From Flavobacteriia bacterium (GTDB lineage: Bacteria > Bacteroidota > Bacteroidia > Flavobacteriales_D > Crocinitomicaceae), in contig CANFUT010000019.1 of assembly GCA_947450325.1 (NCBI GenBank), positions 1 through 64,000 of the forward strand: a stretch of DNA of 64,000 nucleotides, in the 5' to 3' direction. The notes beneath the pieces are model-generated. The model was not told where the DNA came from. It saw nothing but the letters and a program-made list of their open reading frames with translations, and ran no database searches. Of this stretch, positions 46,014 to 55,551 are shown piece by piece. Numbering within the stretch: the first letter of the stretch is position 1; every line of letters starts with the position of its first letter. The position numbers and the translations under genes were made by a program.

Positions 46014-46827
46014 ATACTTTATTGTCGGCACTTTTCTAACGTTGTTTTTGATTTCTTGTTCTGAAAAACTGGTTATCATCAATCCTGAAAGATTAGAAAG
46101 AAAAAAAACACCTGAATTGGTTCACACTTTGGACAGTTTGTTTTTGCTTCGACCAAAATTTTTCTATTCTAAAATTTCTACTCAATTTCAAGACACCACT
46201 CAAAATGTTTCATTCAAAACATCGATTAGAATGGTGAAAGACAGCGCAACAAATGCTTTGATAACTTACGCTGCAATTCCGATTTTCAACACCATGTTGA
46301 CCAAAGATTCTCTTACAATTTTGAATAAACGAAGTAAATGTTATTCCAAGTCAAAACTTTCCGCGTTGAAAGATAATTTTGGATATGATTTTGAATACAA
46401 AAACATCGAAGAAATAATTCTTGGTTTACCTGTAGCATACGACACCAATCAAAAGTACTTTCAAATCCACGATCCTTTCAATTACATTCTTTCATCACAT
46501 CGAAAAAAAGAAATCAAAAGAAATGACCGACCTCGACAAAACCGCAGAAACGAAACCAATGATATTATAATCAAGTATTTCTTAACATCGGACGCCAAGG
46601 GTTTGAGAAAAATGGAAATTGAAAGTCCGGATGATTCAACGAAAATTTATGTAGAATATGTTTCAAGAGAAATGGTTGACAATTACAACATTCCAAAAGA
46701 AGTGGTCGTTAAAGTAAAAACACCTAGAAATAACATTTTGGTAAATCTTACGTACGAGAAAATTGAAATAAATCAACCACAACCGTTGTTTTTGGTAATT
46801 CCTGAAAATTATGAAATTTGTGAGTAA
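45997..46827 (+). CDS. DUF4292-type lipoprotein (LolB-like)
   Basis: 276 residues from the ATG at 45997, overlapping the upstream stop by 17 bp. The lipobox FLISC gives Cys-21 after a short hydrophobic segment. The beta-rich mature domain (about 45-270) corresponds to DUF4292, which resembles the LolA/LolB lipid-carrying half-barrel. A role in lipoprotein or lipid handling is inferred. The EnvC-like gene starts 17 bp before its stop, so the operon is tightly coupled. Confidence 0.82.
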   Translation: MSQNIKYFIVGTFLTLFLISCSEKLVIINPERLERKKTPELVHTLDSLFLLRPKFFYSKISTQFQDTTQNVSFKTSIRMVKDSATNALITYAAIPIFNTMLTKDSLTILNKRSKCYSKSKLSALKDNFGYDFEYKNIEEIILGLPVAYDTNQKYFQIHDPFNYILSSHRKKEIKRNDRPRQNRRNETNDIIIKYFLTSDAKGLRKMEIESPDDSTKIYVEYVSREMVDNYNIPKEVVVKVKTPRNNILVNLTYEKIEINQPQPLFLVIPENYEICE

Positions 46828-48124
46828 AATATTGGTCTTTTTATTTGTTTTCAGTGTTGGTTTTTCACACGCGCAAAAAAACAGCGATAAATTACGCAAA
46901 GAACAAGAACGCCTTGAAAAAAACATAAACAATACCAAATCTCTTTTAAACAAAGCAAAAAGTTCTACGCAAGCTTCATTGAATGAATTGAAATTAATCG
47001 ACAATCAAGTTAAATCACGCGAAGAGTTATTGCTGAACTTTGACAATCAAATCCGTGGAGCAGAATTAAAAATTGAGCAAAAAGACCAACAAATCATTGA
47101 TTTAGAAAAGAAGCTCAAAAAACTTAAAGAACAATACAAAAAACTGATTATTTACGCCTATAAACACCGAAGTAGAGAAGGTAAAATGATGTATATTTTC
47201 TCCGCTTCTACCTATTTTGAAGCATTAAAAAGAAACAAATATTTAGAGAAAATAGCTGAGATTCAGAAAAAACAAAAACTGATCATTCTTCAACACCAAG
47301 GTTTAATTTCAACTGAGAAAAAATCCCTGGAAACGGAAAAAGAAAGAAAAATTCGCGTTGCTGAAGAAAAGCGACAAGAAAAAGAAGCAATGTTGAAAGA
47401 CAAAGTTGTTCAACTGAAAACACTCACCAAATTAAAAGGTGAAGAGTCTGTTTTAATGGCCAATTTGAAAAAAGAAGAAAATAAAAAAGCCATTTTAAAA
47501 CAAAAAATCAAAGAAGCAATCGATGCTGAAATAGCTGCAGCTGAAAAGGCGCGCAAGGAAAAAGAACGCAAAGAAAAAAAGGCAGAAGAAGCCAAAAACG
47601 CAAAGAAAACTAGTTCTTCTGGGTCTTCAACAACGACTACACCAAAAGAAGTTGAAAAGAAAACGGTTACAATCTCCGAAACAAAAGAATTAGCACTCAA
47701 CAAAGGTTTTGAAAATAACAAAGGAAGATTGCTGTGGCCTGTTGCTTCTGGTTCGATCACAGAAGGTTATGGAAAACATGCGCATCCAACACTTCCTAAC
47801 GTCACGACAAACAATAATGGTATAGACATCAGTGCACCAAAATCAGCGCAAGTACGTGCGGTTTATGAAGGAGAAGTGACCAGTGTTTTGTCTATTCCTG
47901 GCGCAGGAAAAGTAGTAATTATCAAACATGGAAATTACAGAACAGTTTACAGTAATTTGCAAGAATCGTATGTCAGTGTAGGTTCAAAGGTAAATACGAA
48001 ACAATCGATTGGTTCTTTGTTGGCTATTGAAGGTGAATCGCTTTCTGTGGCACATTTTGAAATTCACTTGGTAGAAGAAGGACAAGTTGTTAGAATCAAT
48101 CCAGGTTTGTGGATTGCACATTAA
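46811..48124 (+). CDS. EnvC-like murein hydrolase activator with degenerate M23 domain
   Basis: 437 residues: signal peptide ending SHAQK; a long coiled coil (about 22-260); a Lys/Ala/Ser-rich linker (about 225-300); and a C-terminal LytM/M23 domain (about 310-437). The zinc-binding HxGxD motif is changed: Asn-335 replaces His before GID (339). In the second motif, VAHFE replaces HLHFE. The enzyme is therefore probably inactive and works as an amidase activator, as EnvC does in cell separation. It ends the dut-nucleotidyltransferase-TPR-DUF4292-envC cluster and converges with maf (7 bp gap). Confidence 0.85.
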   Translation: MKFVSKILVFLFVFSVGFSHAQKNSDKLRKEQERLEKNINNTKSLLNKAKSSTQASLNELKLIDNQVKSREELLLNFDNQIRGAELKIEQKDQQIIDLEKKLKKLKEQYKKLIIYAYKHRSREGKMMYIFSASTYFEALKRNKYLEKIAEIQKKQKLIILQHQGLISTEKKSLETEKERKIRVAEEKRQEKEAMLKDKVVQLKTLTKLKGEESVLMANLKKEENKKAILKQKIKEAIDAEIAAAEKARKEKERKEKKAEEAKNAKKTSSSGSSTTTTPKEVEKKTVTISETKELALNKGFENNKGRLLWPVASGSITEGYGKHAHPTLPNVTTNNNGIDISAPKSAQVRAVYEGEVTSVLSIPGAGKVVIIKHGNYRTVYSNLQESYVSVGSKVNTKQSIGSLLAIEGESLSVAHFEIHLVEEGQVVRINPGLWIAH

Positions 48125-48131
48125 GATTTTC

Positions 48132-48710
48132 TTAAAAATTATTAAGCGCGTCCCAAAGTTCGGCAACAGGTAATCCAACAACATTGAAATAAGATCCTTC
48201 AATGCGTTCGATTCCTACAAATCCAATCCATTCTTGAATGCCGTAAGCCCCTGCTTTGTCGAAAGGTTTGTAGTTTTCGACATAAAAGTCAATCATTTCT
48301 GGAGTCAAAGGCTTGAAAAAAACGTTTGTTGAAACTGAAAAAGAAATACTTTTTTCCAAGCTTTTTAAATGTACGCCAGTGATTACTTCATGGCTCTTTC
48401 CAGCCAATTTCTGCAACATTTCTTTGGCGTTTTCTGGAGAAGTTGGTTTGCCTAAAATTTCATTTTCAAGCAAAACAATTGTGTCAGATGTAATTAAAAC
48501 TTCCCCTTGATTTAGTTCGTCAACCAGCGCATTCGCCTTGATTTCTGCCAAAAAAACAGGTACATCTTTTAAAGGAATTGTTTGTGGAAAATCTTCCTCG
48601 GTGTCTTTTGTTCTGACTTCAAAATCAAAACCCATTCCTGCTAACAATTCTTGTCGGCGCGGAGATTTGGATCCCAAAACCAATTGGAAACCTAAAGTAT
48701 GCTTTTTCAT
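48132..48710 (-). CDS. maf: Maf-family nucleoside triphosphate pyrophosphatase
   Basis: 192 residues. Hydrolyses non-canonical or selected nucleoside triphosphates (dTTP/UTP in the YhdE subgroup) to monophosphates. The N-terminal SKSPRR(Q)ELL and the central TSDTIV acidic motif and KPTSPENA block are those of Maf. No signal peptide. It lies 3 bp downstream of the ferritin gene and shares its transcript. Confidence 0.92.
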   Translation of the reverse strand: MKKHTLGFQLVLGSKSPRRQELLAGMGFDFEVRTKDTEEDFPQTIPLKDVPVFLAEIKANALVDELNQGEVLITSDTIVLLENEILGKPTSPENAKEMLQKLAGKSHEVITGVHLKSLEKSISFSVSTNVFFKPLTPEMIDFYVENYKPFDKAGAYGIQEWIGFVGIERIEGSYFNVVGLPVAELWDALNNF

Positions 48711-48713
48711 GAT

Positions 48714-49235
48714 TTATTTTGCTGGAGATGGAGAAGCCATGTTTGGTGTAATCGCTGAATTTTCTAAATCGCGGTCAAACATATACATTCCTCCTTTATC
48801 GCCGCCAATCAATTTTAATTTATCCAAAATTGTGCGCGCTTGTGCTTCTTCTTCCAATTGTTCAGCAACATACCATTGAACGAAATTGTGCGTGGTGTAA
48901 TCTTTTTCTTGTAAACAAATATCCACCAAATTATTAATGCTTTCTGTTACAGCAATTTCATGACTCAACAAAGATTCAAAAACACTTTCTAAATTATTAA
49001 ACTCAACTGGCGGTTGCTCAATAAAAGGAATAATTGCTTTTCCGCCTCGCTCATTGATGAAGCGAACCAATTTCAACATGTGAAAACGCTCTTCATCCGA
49101 TTGACCGTATAAAAATTGCGCTGTTCCATTTAATCCTTGATTTTCAGCCCAAGAAGCCATTGCTAAATAATATTGGGAAGATGAGCTTTCTTTTAAAACT
49201 TGCTCATTCAATGCTGCTTCAACTCTTGCGTTCAT
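48714..49235 (-). CDS. ftnA: Non-haem ferritin
   Basis: 173 residues with a four-helix bundle. The ferroxidase ligands are visible: ESSSSQYYL (Glu-16), EERFH (Glu-49/His-52 region), and EQLEEEAQA (Glu-125 region). It oxidises Fe(II) and stores it as a mineral core in the cytoplasm. A -7 TAACTTTG at 49252-49259 lies just upstream. Regulation by iron or peroxide is likely for the family but not visible in the promoter. Confidence 0.92.
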   Translation of the reverse strand: MNARVEAALNEQVLKESSSSQYYLAMASWAENQGLNGTAQFLYGQSDEERFHMLKLVRFINERGGKAIIPFIEQPPVEFNNLESVFESLLSHEIAVTESINNLVDICLQEKDYTTHNFVQWYVAEQLEEEAQARTILDKLKLIGGDKGGMYMFDRDLENSAITPNMASPSPAK

Positions 49236-49251
49236 AATAATTCCTTTTGTA

Positions 49252-49259
49252 CAAAGTTA
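49252..49259 (-). promoter_or_regulatory. Predicted -7 element for ferritin
   Basis: Minus-strand TAACTTTG matches TAnnTTTG exactly, 17 bp upstream of the ATG at 49235. The -33 element is not clear. Confidence 0.4.
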
Positions 49260-49393
49260 AAACAAAATTTGTTTGGAAATGTTTTTCAGCTGTTTTCAAA
49301 GTTTTTCTATTGTAAAGGTTTGGTTAACATTCTTGCTTACAAAAATCTATCTCGTTTTTTTATCGTAATTTAGCAACAGATTAAATATACAAC

Positions 49394-51535
49394 ATGGCTA
49401 AAAAAAAAGCTAAACACAACAAACCAAACAAATTCAAGGGAAGCTTAACCCACATTGTTAGAAAGTTATACAACAAAAACCCTTCTAAAGAATACAGTGT
49501 CAAAGAAATTTGCGTGCATTTAAGCATCAAAGAAAGTGAACTCAGAAAACAAACTTATACTGTTTTAAAAGACCTTGTTAGTGCCGATTTTCTGCGTGAA
49601 ACAAGTCACGGAACTTTTAAATTAAATCAAAATACCAAAACGGTTGAAGGTGAATTCCAAATGACACAACGTGGCGCTGGTTTTCTCTTAACTGATAAAT
49701 CTGAAGCTGATATTTACATATCACCGCAACACGTCAACCATGCGTTGAATGGAGATCGTGTACGCGTGGCAATAACGAAAAAAACAGCTACAAAAACTGA
49801 AGGACAAGTTGTTGAGGTTTTACACAGAGAACGTACACAATTTGTTGGAACTTTAGATTTACACGATAAATTTGCATTCTTTATTCCTGACAATCAAAGA
49901 AATGGTGTTGATATTTACATTCCGAAAGAAAAAATAAACGGTGCAGAAACGCACGACAAAGTATTGGTAAGAATTACTGCTTGGCCAAAATCTTCTCAAA
50001 GTCCTTACGGCGAAGTCGTGGAAGTTTTGGGCGCTCACGGTTCAAACGATACCGAAATGTTGGGCATTTTGATCAATCAAGGATTAGAAATTAAATTTCC
50101 TCAAGCTGTAATTGCTGCTGCTGAAAAAGTGACGATGGAACTAGATCCTGAGGAAGTTAAAACTAGACGTGATTTTAGAAATATAACAACCATCACGATT
50201 GATCCCGTCGATGCGAAAGATTTTGACGATGCCATTTCTATTCAGTGGTTAGAAAATGGAAATGTTGAAATTGGTGTTCACATTGCCGATGTGAGTCACT
50301 ATGTGCAACCAGGAACACCGATGGACGAAGAAGCATTGAAACGTTCAAATTCGGTTTATTTAGTTGATCGCGTTATTCCAATGTTGCCAGAACAATTATC
50401 AAATATGGCGTGTTCTTTGCGTCCAAATGAAGATAAATTCAGTTTTTCTGCTGTTTTCGAAATGGACGAAAAAGGAAAAGTGTTGAATCAATGGTTTGGA
50501 AAAACGGTGATTCATTCTAATCGTCGTTTCACATACGAACAAGCGCAAGAAATCATTGAGGGTGCTGAAGGAGACTTTAAAAAAGAAATTTTATTCTTGG
50601 ATAAAATTGCCAAAATCATGCGTAAAAAACGTTTGAAAGAAGGCGCATTAAATATCGAATCTGAGGAAATGCGTTTTGAATTAGATGCTGCTGGAAATCC
50701 AACAAATGTGATTCTAAAAACATCCAAAGACGCGCACAAATTAGTGGAAGAATTTATGTTGTTAGCCAATAAAAAAGTGGCAACATTTATTGCAAAACCA
50801 AACAATAAACAAGAAAAAATTCCTTTCGTTTACCGTTGTCACGACAAACCAGACATTGAAAAAATTGCTCTTTTCCGTGTGTTTATTGACAAGTTTGGTT
50901 ACGAATTGAATTACACAAGTCCGGATGAAATTTCAAAGGCAATCAATACTTTGCTAAGCGACATCAAATCAACGGGTGAATATTCATTGATTCAAACGAT
51001 GGCTATTCGTTCCATGGCAAAAGCAACTTATGAAACGGAAAATATCGGACATTACGGGTTGGCGTTTCCATATTATACGCACTTCACCTCTCCTATTCGT
51101 CGATATGCTGATTTATTGGTGCACAGAATTTTATTAGAAGAGTTGACAACCAAACAACACCGTTATGGCGCTGATTTGAGCGATATGTGTAAACGTATTT
51201 CAAGAAACGAACGCAAAGCAACTGAAGCTGAAAGAGAATCAAATAAATACTTCCAAACATTGTTTATGAAAGAACGAGTTGGTGAAGAATTTGAAGGAAC
51301 AGTTTCTGGAATTGCCGATTTTGGAATGTTTGTTAAAATGGACGAAAACCAATGTGAAGGAATGATTCCAATTTCAGAAATTCCTGGTGATCGTTTTTAC
51401 TTTGATGCTGAAAAATACAAGATTGTTGGTCCAAGAACAGACATGGAATACAATTTTGGTGATAAAGTGAAAATAAAGGTCAAAGATGTGGATACGAGAA
51501 AACGACAAATTAATTTAGAATTAGTCGAATTTTAA
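49394..51535 (+). CDS. rnr: Ribonuclease R
   Basis: 713 residues. A 3'-5' exoribonuclease that degrades structured RNA. Order: winged-helix N-terminus (about 15-80), cold-shock domains (about 85-220), RNB catalytic domain (about 255-590) with the acidic DPVDAKDFDDA segment and SPIRRYADL, and a C-terminal S1 domain (about 630-713). The basic tail of the E. coli enzyme is missing, as is usual in this phylum. The next gene lies 17 bp downstream and may share its transcript. Confidence 0.95.
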   Translation: MAKKKAKHNKPNKFKGSLTHIVRKLYNKNPSKEYSVKEICVHLSIKESELRKQTYTVLKDLVSADFLRETSHGTFKLNQNTKTVEGEFQMTQRGAGFLLTDKSEADIYISPQHVNHALNGDRVRVAITKKTATKTEGQVVEVLHRERTQFVGTLDLHDKFAFFIPDNQRNGVDIYIPKEKINGAETHDKVLVRITAWPKSSQSPYGEVVEVLGAHGSNDTEMLGILINQGLEIKFPQAVIAAAEKVTMELDPEEVKTRRDFRNITTITIDPVDAKDFDDAISIQWLENGNVEIGVHIADVSHYVQPGTPMDEEALKRSNSVYLVDRVIPMLPEQLSNMACSLRPNEDKFSFSAVFEMDEKGKVLNQWFGKTVIHSNRRFTYEQAQEIIEGAEGDFKKEILFLDKIAKIMRKKRLKEGALNIESEEMRFELDAAGNPTNVILKTSKDAHKLVEEFMLLANKKVATFIAKPNNKQEKIPFVYRCHDKPDIEKIALFRVFIDKFGYELNYTSPDEISKAINTLLSDIKSTGEYSLIQTMAIRSMAKATYETENIGHYGLAFPYYTHFTSPIRRYADLLVHRILLEELTTKQHRYGADLSDMCKRISRNERKATEAERESNKYFQTLFMKERVGEEFEGTVSGIADFGMFVKMDENQCEGMIPISEIPGDRFYFDAEKYKIVGPRTDMEYNFGDKVKIKVKDVDTRKRQINLELVEF

Positions 51536-51552
51536 ATTTTATAAACAACTAA

Positions 51553-52188
51553 ATGATTCTGTATCAAAAATTCAATGTTCAAAATGATGCGCTCGAATTG
51601 GGTCGTGTTTTGAATGAAAATAACATTGAATACAAACTAGAAGTGGGCAAACCTGGCTTTGATCCCGCTTTTGTTTTTGATGCTGAATATAGAATTTTAT
51701 TGAATGAATCTGACTTTGAAAAAGCCAATGATTTGTTTATTTCCAATATTCCAGAAGATTATTATTTGCTCACTTTTTCTGATGATGAATTATTAGAAAT
51801 TATTACCAAGCGAGATGAATGGAATGATTTTGATTTCAATTTAGCCCAAAAATTACTCAAAGAAAGAGACAAAGAAGTAAATCCAGAATTGGTAAAATTA
51901 TTGGAAAAGCAACGTTTAGATTCTTTAAAGAAGCCCGAAGTAAGTCAAAAAACGTGGATTTATGCTGGATATATCTTGGGAGTAGTCAGTGGTTTACTTG
52001 GTTTGTTTATTGGTTTGAGTTTAATGTCAAGTAAGAAATTACTTCCAAATGGTGAAAAAGTTTACAGTTACATTGAATCCGACAGAAAACACGGTTTGTA
52101 CATTGTAATTATTTCTTCCATCATGCTATTTATTTCTGTAGGTGTGCAGCTTATTAGCAGTATCATGCTTAATTCCAGTCTTTTTTAA
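51553..52188 (+). CDS. Membrane protein with DUF2007-like N-terminus
   Basis: 211 residues. The first 75 resemble a DUF2007-type (putative signal-transducing) domain: an opening YQKFNVQNDALELGRVLNENNIEYKL, then LNESDFEKANDLF. The middle is acidic. The C-terminal third has two helices (about 137-157 and 183-206). Function is unknown. It follows rnr by 17 bp. Confidence 0.6.
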   Translation: MILYQKFNVQNDALELGRVLNENNIEYKLEVGKPGFDPAFVFDAEYRILLNESDFEKANDLFISNIPEDYYLLTFSDDELLEIITKRDEWNDFDFNLAQKLLKERDKEVNPELVKLLEKQRLDSLKKPEVSQKTWIYAGYILGVVSGLLGLFIGLSLMSSKKLLPNGEKVYSYIESDRKHGLYIVIISSIMLFISVGVQLISSIMLNSSLF

Positions 52189-52195
52189 ATAAAAA

Positions 52196-52237
52196 ATCCC
52201 ACTTCAAACGAAGCAGGATTTCAGTTTTTTTTAAAGT
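52196..52237 (+). terminator. Terminator between rnr operon and the LytTR gene
   Basis: AAATCC...CTTC and GAAG...GGATTT form an interrupted hairpin with an AAAC loop, and a T-run follows. The genes on either side converge (stops at 52188 and 52244). Confidence 0.65.
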
Positions 52238-52243
52238 TTTTTA

Positions 52244-53002
52244 TTAGATTAATTTGATTCTATTATTCAAATCATCTCTATATGAACCACCGATTGGAAT
52301 AGGTTTTTTATCGTTTTCTAAATGTAGATTTGGGAATTCAATTGTTACAATTTTATCTAAACGAACAATAAATGAACGGTGAACACGTATAAAATCTTTT
52401 GTTCCCATCTTCTGCTCTATTTCCTTCATTGTTGAATGAATAGTATAGCGTGTTTCAGGAGTATTGATCACCACGTAATCTTTCAATGCTTCAATGAAAA
52501 GAATATTATTGGTGTTTAATTTAACCAGTTTACTATTTGATTTTACGAATATAAAATCATCTTGATGAACCTTCTTATTTTCTTGCAATGTATTTAAATA
52601 ATCCAATTCTTTTTCAATCTCACGTTCCTTTTGGTGTTTGTAAATCGCCATCTCGATTGTAGTGTGTAAATCGATTTCTTTGAACGGTTTGATTATGTAA
52701 CCATAAGGTTCAGCTATTTTTGCTTTATTCAAGGTTGCATCATCGGCATAAGCAGTCAAGAAAATAATTGGAATTTTTAATTCTCTTCTAATTATTTCCG
52801 CGGCTTCTACGCCATTCATTTCGCCTTTAAGCATGATATCCATCAAAATTACATCGGGATGCTCTGAATTGGCTAATTCTATTGCTTTTTCACCTGTAGC
52901 TGCAGCTCCAACCACTTGGTATCCCAATTTAGTTAAGCTGTGTTGAATATCTTTGGAGACGATGGATTCATCTTCAACTACAAGTACATTTATTTTTAAC
53001 AT
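52244..53002 (-). CDS. LytTR-family response regulator
   Basis: 252 residues. Receiver domain 1-120 with the phospho-acceptor Asp-55 in ILMDIML, acidic pocket Glu-10/Asp-11 and conserved Lys-105 in YIIKPF. A charged, helical linker (about 118-145) leads to the LytTR DNA-binding domain (about 150-250) with FIRVHRSFIVRLDKI. No histidine kinase lies alongside, so its partner must be elsewhere. It would bind direct repeats in target promoters; none was assigned. Confidence 0.92.
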   Translation of the reverse strand: MLKINVLVVEDESIVSKDIQHSLTKLGYQVVGAAATGEKAIELANSEHPDVILMDIMLKGEMNGVEAAEIIRRELKIPIIFLTAYADDATLNKAKIAEPYGYIIKPFKEIDLHTTIEMAIYKHQKEREIEKELDYLNTLQENKKVHQDDFIFVKSNSKLVKLNTNNILFIEALKDYVVINTPETRYTIHSTMKEIEQKMGTKDFIRVHRSFIVRLDKIVTIEFPNLHLENDKKPIPIGGSYRDDLNNRIKLI

Positions 53003-53106
53003 ACAGTCTTCATTTTCTACCCCAAAGGTAAAAATTTTTTTGTTCGCTTTTGGTTATAAATCAGTTATTTAGTGAAAAAAATTTTTTTTATTAATTTTTT
53101 AATAAT

Positions 53107-54651
53107 TTATTCTTCATATCTAATCGATTTATCACCATCTATCGAAACTAATTTTCCTCTATCATAGTAATACGTATGAATAAACACACCTTCTTTGTTA
53201 AATGTTCTCCATTCACCTGTTTTTAAACCTTTTTTATATTTTCCTGATTTCATTATTTGTCCATTATTAAAGTAAAAATAATGCTTTCCGACTGGCAAAT
53301 TATTTTTAAAAGTTCCTTTAAAACAAAGTGTTTTTTCTTTGTAATAATGTTTCCATTCACCCTCTTTAGCTCCCATTTTAAAAAAACCTACTTCAGTCAA
53401 ATTGTTTTTTTCGTAAAACCAATTTCCATCTTGAATGTCATTGAAATAATTCCCTTCTGCTATTTTATTTCCTAGAGAATCAAATTCTACACTCAATCCT
53501 TCTCTTCGTCCACCAATGTAACTCTCTTCTCTTTTTACTTGACCATTATCATAATACCAAAACCATGTACCATCGATAACTCCTTTTCGATATTTTCCTT
53601 TTTGAATTGGTTTACCTGTTTCGTTGTAATAAATCCATTCACCCACTTTGATTCCATCTTTGTATTTTCCAGAAGCAGATTTTTGAGAATTTGGATAAAA
53701 ATAAGTCCATGTGCTGTCATAAATCCCACTTGACAAAATAAAACCTTTTGCCTTTAAAGTATCCATTTGATAGATTTCAGATCCTAATAAATTACCCAAC
53801 GAATCATACGTAGAACCTACGCCATTTTTATATTCACCAAAATATGCTTGAAAATATGCTATTTTTCCATTAGAATGCAATGTTTGTTTTATCGTTATTA
53901 TTTCTTTAAAATCAATCTGTTTGGCGTCTTGTATTAAAATCCCTTTTTCCGTCCATTCTTTACAATTTCCAATCTGATGATTGTTCTCATAAAAACATTC
54001 GTTTTTTATTTTTCCGTCAGAATAATAAGTTCTCCACAAACCTTTTTTTTGCTTCTTTGAATCAAGTTGATTAAGTACTAGATTTGAAATTTTTTCATCG
54101 TTGGAATAATTGATAGTTTCAATCAAACGGCCATCCTTTTCATCATATATTTTTTCAACACCTGATTTTAATCCTTCTTCATAATTTGATTCTGAGATTA
54201 ATCTACCATTTTTGTAAACTTTTGAAATTCCAACCAAAGTGTCATTTTTATAATGGCTTTCTAAAATTAGAAGTCCAGTTGAATCAAATTGTTGATAACG
54301 TCCATTTTTTAAATTTTGGGCATATTCTATCTCTTTTTCAATTTGACCTTTTTCGGTATAAAAAATCCATTTTCCTTCTGATTTTCCAGCGGTTTTTTCT
54401 CCTTCACTTTTAATTGTTCCAGATTCATAATAATTTTTCCAAACGCCAACAGGTAAGCGGTTTTCAATGTTTCCCTCACTCGATAATTTACCTGAATTGT
54501 AATAGTATTTTTGGTGATAAATAGAGTCTGTTTTCTGAAGATAGGCAAAGAAATTCAAAAAACAAAATACAACAGTCAATCCCTTTTTTAAATAATTAAA
54601 AGAAAAGATATTTTTAAAAAGATATTTATTTCTTTTATTATAGCTGTTCAT
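53107..54651 (-). CDS. MORN-repeat protein (YwqK-like)
   Basis: 514 residues from the ATG at 54651; a GTG at 54660 gives three extra residues. A basic N-terminus and one hydrophobic helix (about 20-40) precede about 16-18 MORN-type repeats (GxWKxYYxxG, DGxWFWYYDNGQ), running to the end. These fold into an elongated beta-hairpin stack. The hydrophobic helix suggests export or membrane attachment. Although such proteins are often auto-named as a YwqK antitoxin, no toxin gene is adjacent. Function is unknown. Confidence 0.75.
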   Translation of the reverse strand: MNSYNKRNKYLFKNIFSFNYLKKGLTVVFCFLNFFAYLQKTDSIYHQKYYYNSGKLSSEGNIENRLPVGVWKNYYESGTIKSEGEKTAGKSEGKWIFYTEKGQIEKEIEYAQNLKNGRYQQFDSTGLLILESHYKNDTLVGISKVYKNGRLISESNYEEGLKSGVEKIYDEKDGRLIETINYSNDEKISNLVLNQLDSKKQKKGLWRTYYSDGKIKNECFYENNHQIGNCKEWTEKGILIQDAKQIDFKEIITIKQTLHSNGKIAYFQAYFGEYKNGVGSTYDSLGNLLGSEIYQMDTLKAKGFILSSGIYDSTWTYFYPNSQKSASGKYKDGIKVGEWIYYNETGKPIQKGKYRKGVIDGTWFWYYDNGQVKREESYIGGRREGLSVEFDSLGNKIAEGNYFNDIQDGNWFYEKNNLTEVGFFKMGAKEGEWKHYYKEKTLCFKGTFKNNLPVGKHYFYFNNGQIMKSGKYKKGLKTGEWRTFNKEGVFIHTYYYDRGKLVSIDGDKSIRYEE

Positions 54652-55101
54652 ACTGTTCACAAAAAAATTAAGGTTTTATTTGATTTCTGAGTTATTACCA
54701 AAATTAGTCATTTTATGAACATAACAATTATTTCTAAATAACTGTTTTTCTGTTATACTATATGTTTATCAACATCCTTGTTAATAATACTAAATTGAAT
54801 AACTTTTTTATGTCTTGAAGGTTTAAAATTGTAGATAACTAGGTTTGTATTTCACTTAAAAATGAATCAAACTTTACTAGGATTATTCAAATATGATTTG
54901 GTTTGTAATTATATGTGAATAATGCAAGCTTTTGTTTTAATTTTCTTTCAACCAATATTAACAATTTATAAACTTTTTATGTTGAAATATTAATAAAATG
55001 AAGTGCATATTTCCAAACAGTTAACAAAAATCAAAAACCTGTTTTGTTTGCAATTTGTATCAATTGTTAATATCTATTACCTTTGGTCAAAAATCAAAAT
55101 T
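54652..55101. other. AT-rich divergent intergenic region
   Basis: About 450 bp between the MORN gene and rpiB. Apart from the rpiB promoter at its right end, I see no gene, tRNA, hairpin or repeat that I can support. Confidence 0.6.
55054..55085 (+). promoter_or_regulatory. Predicted promoter of rpiB
   Basis: TTTG at 55054-55057 and an exact TACCTTTG at 55078-55085, spaced by 20 nt, form the clearest Bacteroidota -33/-7 pair in the window. The leader to the ATG at 55102 would be about 10 nt. Confidence 0.6.
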
Positions 55102-55542
55102 ATGCAACAAAATGTAATTCCTATCGGTTGTGATCACGCCGGATTTGAAATGAAACAAACAATAATCAAACACCTGCAAGATAAGGGTTTTTCTGTAAAT
55201 GACCAAGGTTGTTTTTCGAATGATAGTATAGATTATGCGGATTACGCGCATCCAGTTGCTACATTGGTTGAAAATAATACAGGAATGAAAGGTATTTTAT
55301 TGTGTGGAAGTGGAAATGGAATTAGCATGACAGCAAATAAACACCAAGGTGTGAGAAGTGCTTTGTGTTGGACCAAAGAAATTGCTGAATTAGCTAGACA
55401 ACACAATGACGCGAATATTTTGACTTTACCAGCTCGATTTATTTCTGAAAAAGAAGCATTAGAAATGGTTGATGTTTTTTTCGCAACCGAATTTGAAGGA
55501 GGAAGACACCAAAATAGAATAGAAAAAATTCCTTGTAAATAA
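55102..55542 (+). CDS. rpiB: Ribose-5-phosphate isomerase B
   Basis: 146 residues from the ATG at 55102; the longer frame from 55003 lies upstream of the promoter and is rejected. It interconverts ribose-5-phosphate and ribulose-5-phosphate in the pentose phosphate pathway. Motifs: GCDHAGF at 8-14, the catalytic Cys in LLCGSGNGISM, RQHNDANIL and the EGGRHQNR substrate loop. The M28 peptidase gene begins 9 bp after the stop. Confidence 0.95.
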   Translation: MQQNVIPIGCDHAGFEMKQTIIKHLQDKGFSVNDQGCFSNDSIDYADYAHPVATLVENNTGMKGILLCGSGNGISMTANKHQGVRSALCWTKEIAELARQHNDANILTLPARFISEKEALEMVDVFFATEFEGGRHQNRIEKIPCK

Positions 55543-55551
55543 GTATTTATC

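Noticed and set aside
46811-48124. Active M23 endopeptidase
   Set aside because: The zinc-binding His is replaced by Asn-335 and the HxH motif lacks its first His.
53107-54651. Toxin-antitoxin system (YwqK antitoxin)
   Set aside because: The MORN repeats explain the similarity, and there is no adjacent toxin gene.
55003-55101. N-terminal extension of RpiB
   Set aside because: The predicted promoter at 55054-55085 lies within it, and the RpiB family starts at the ATG at 55102.
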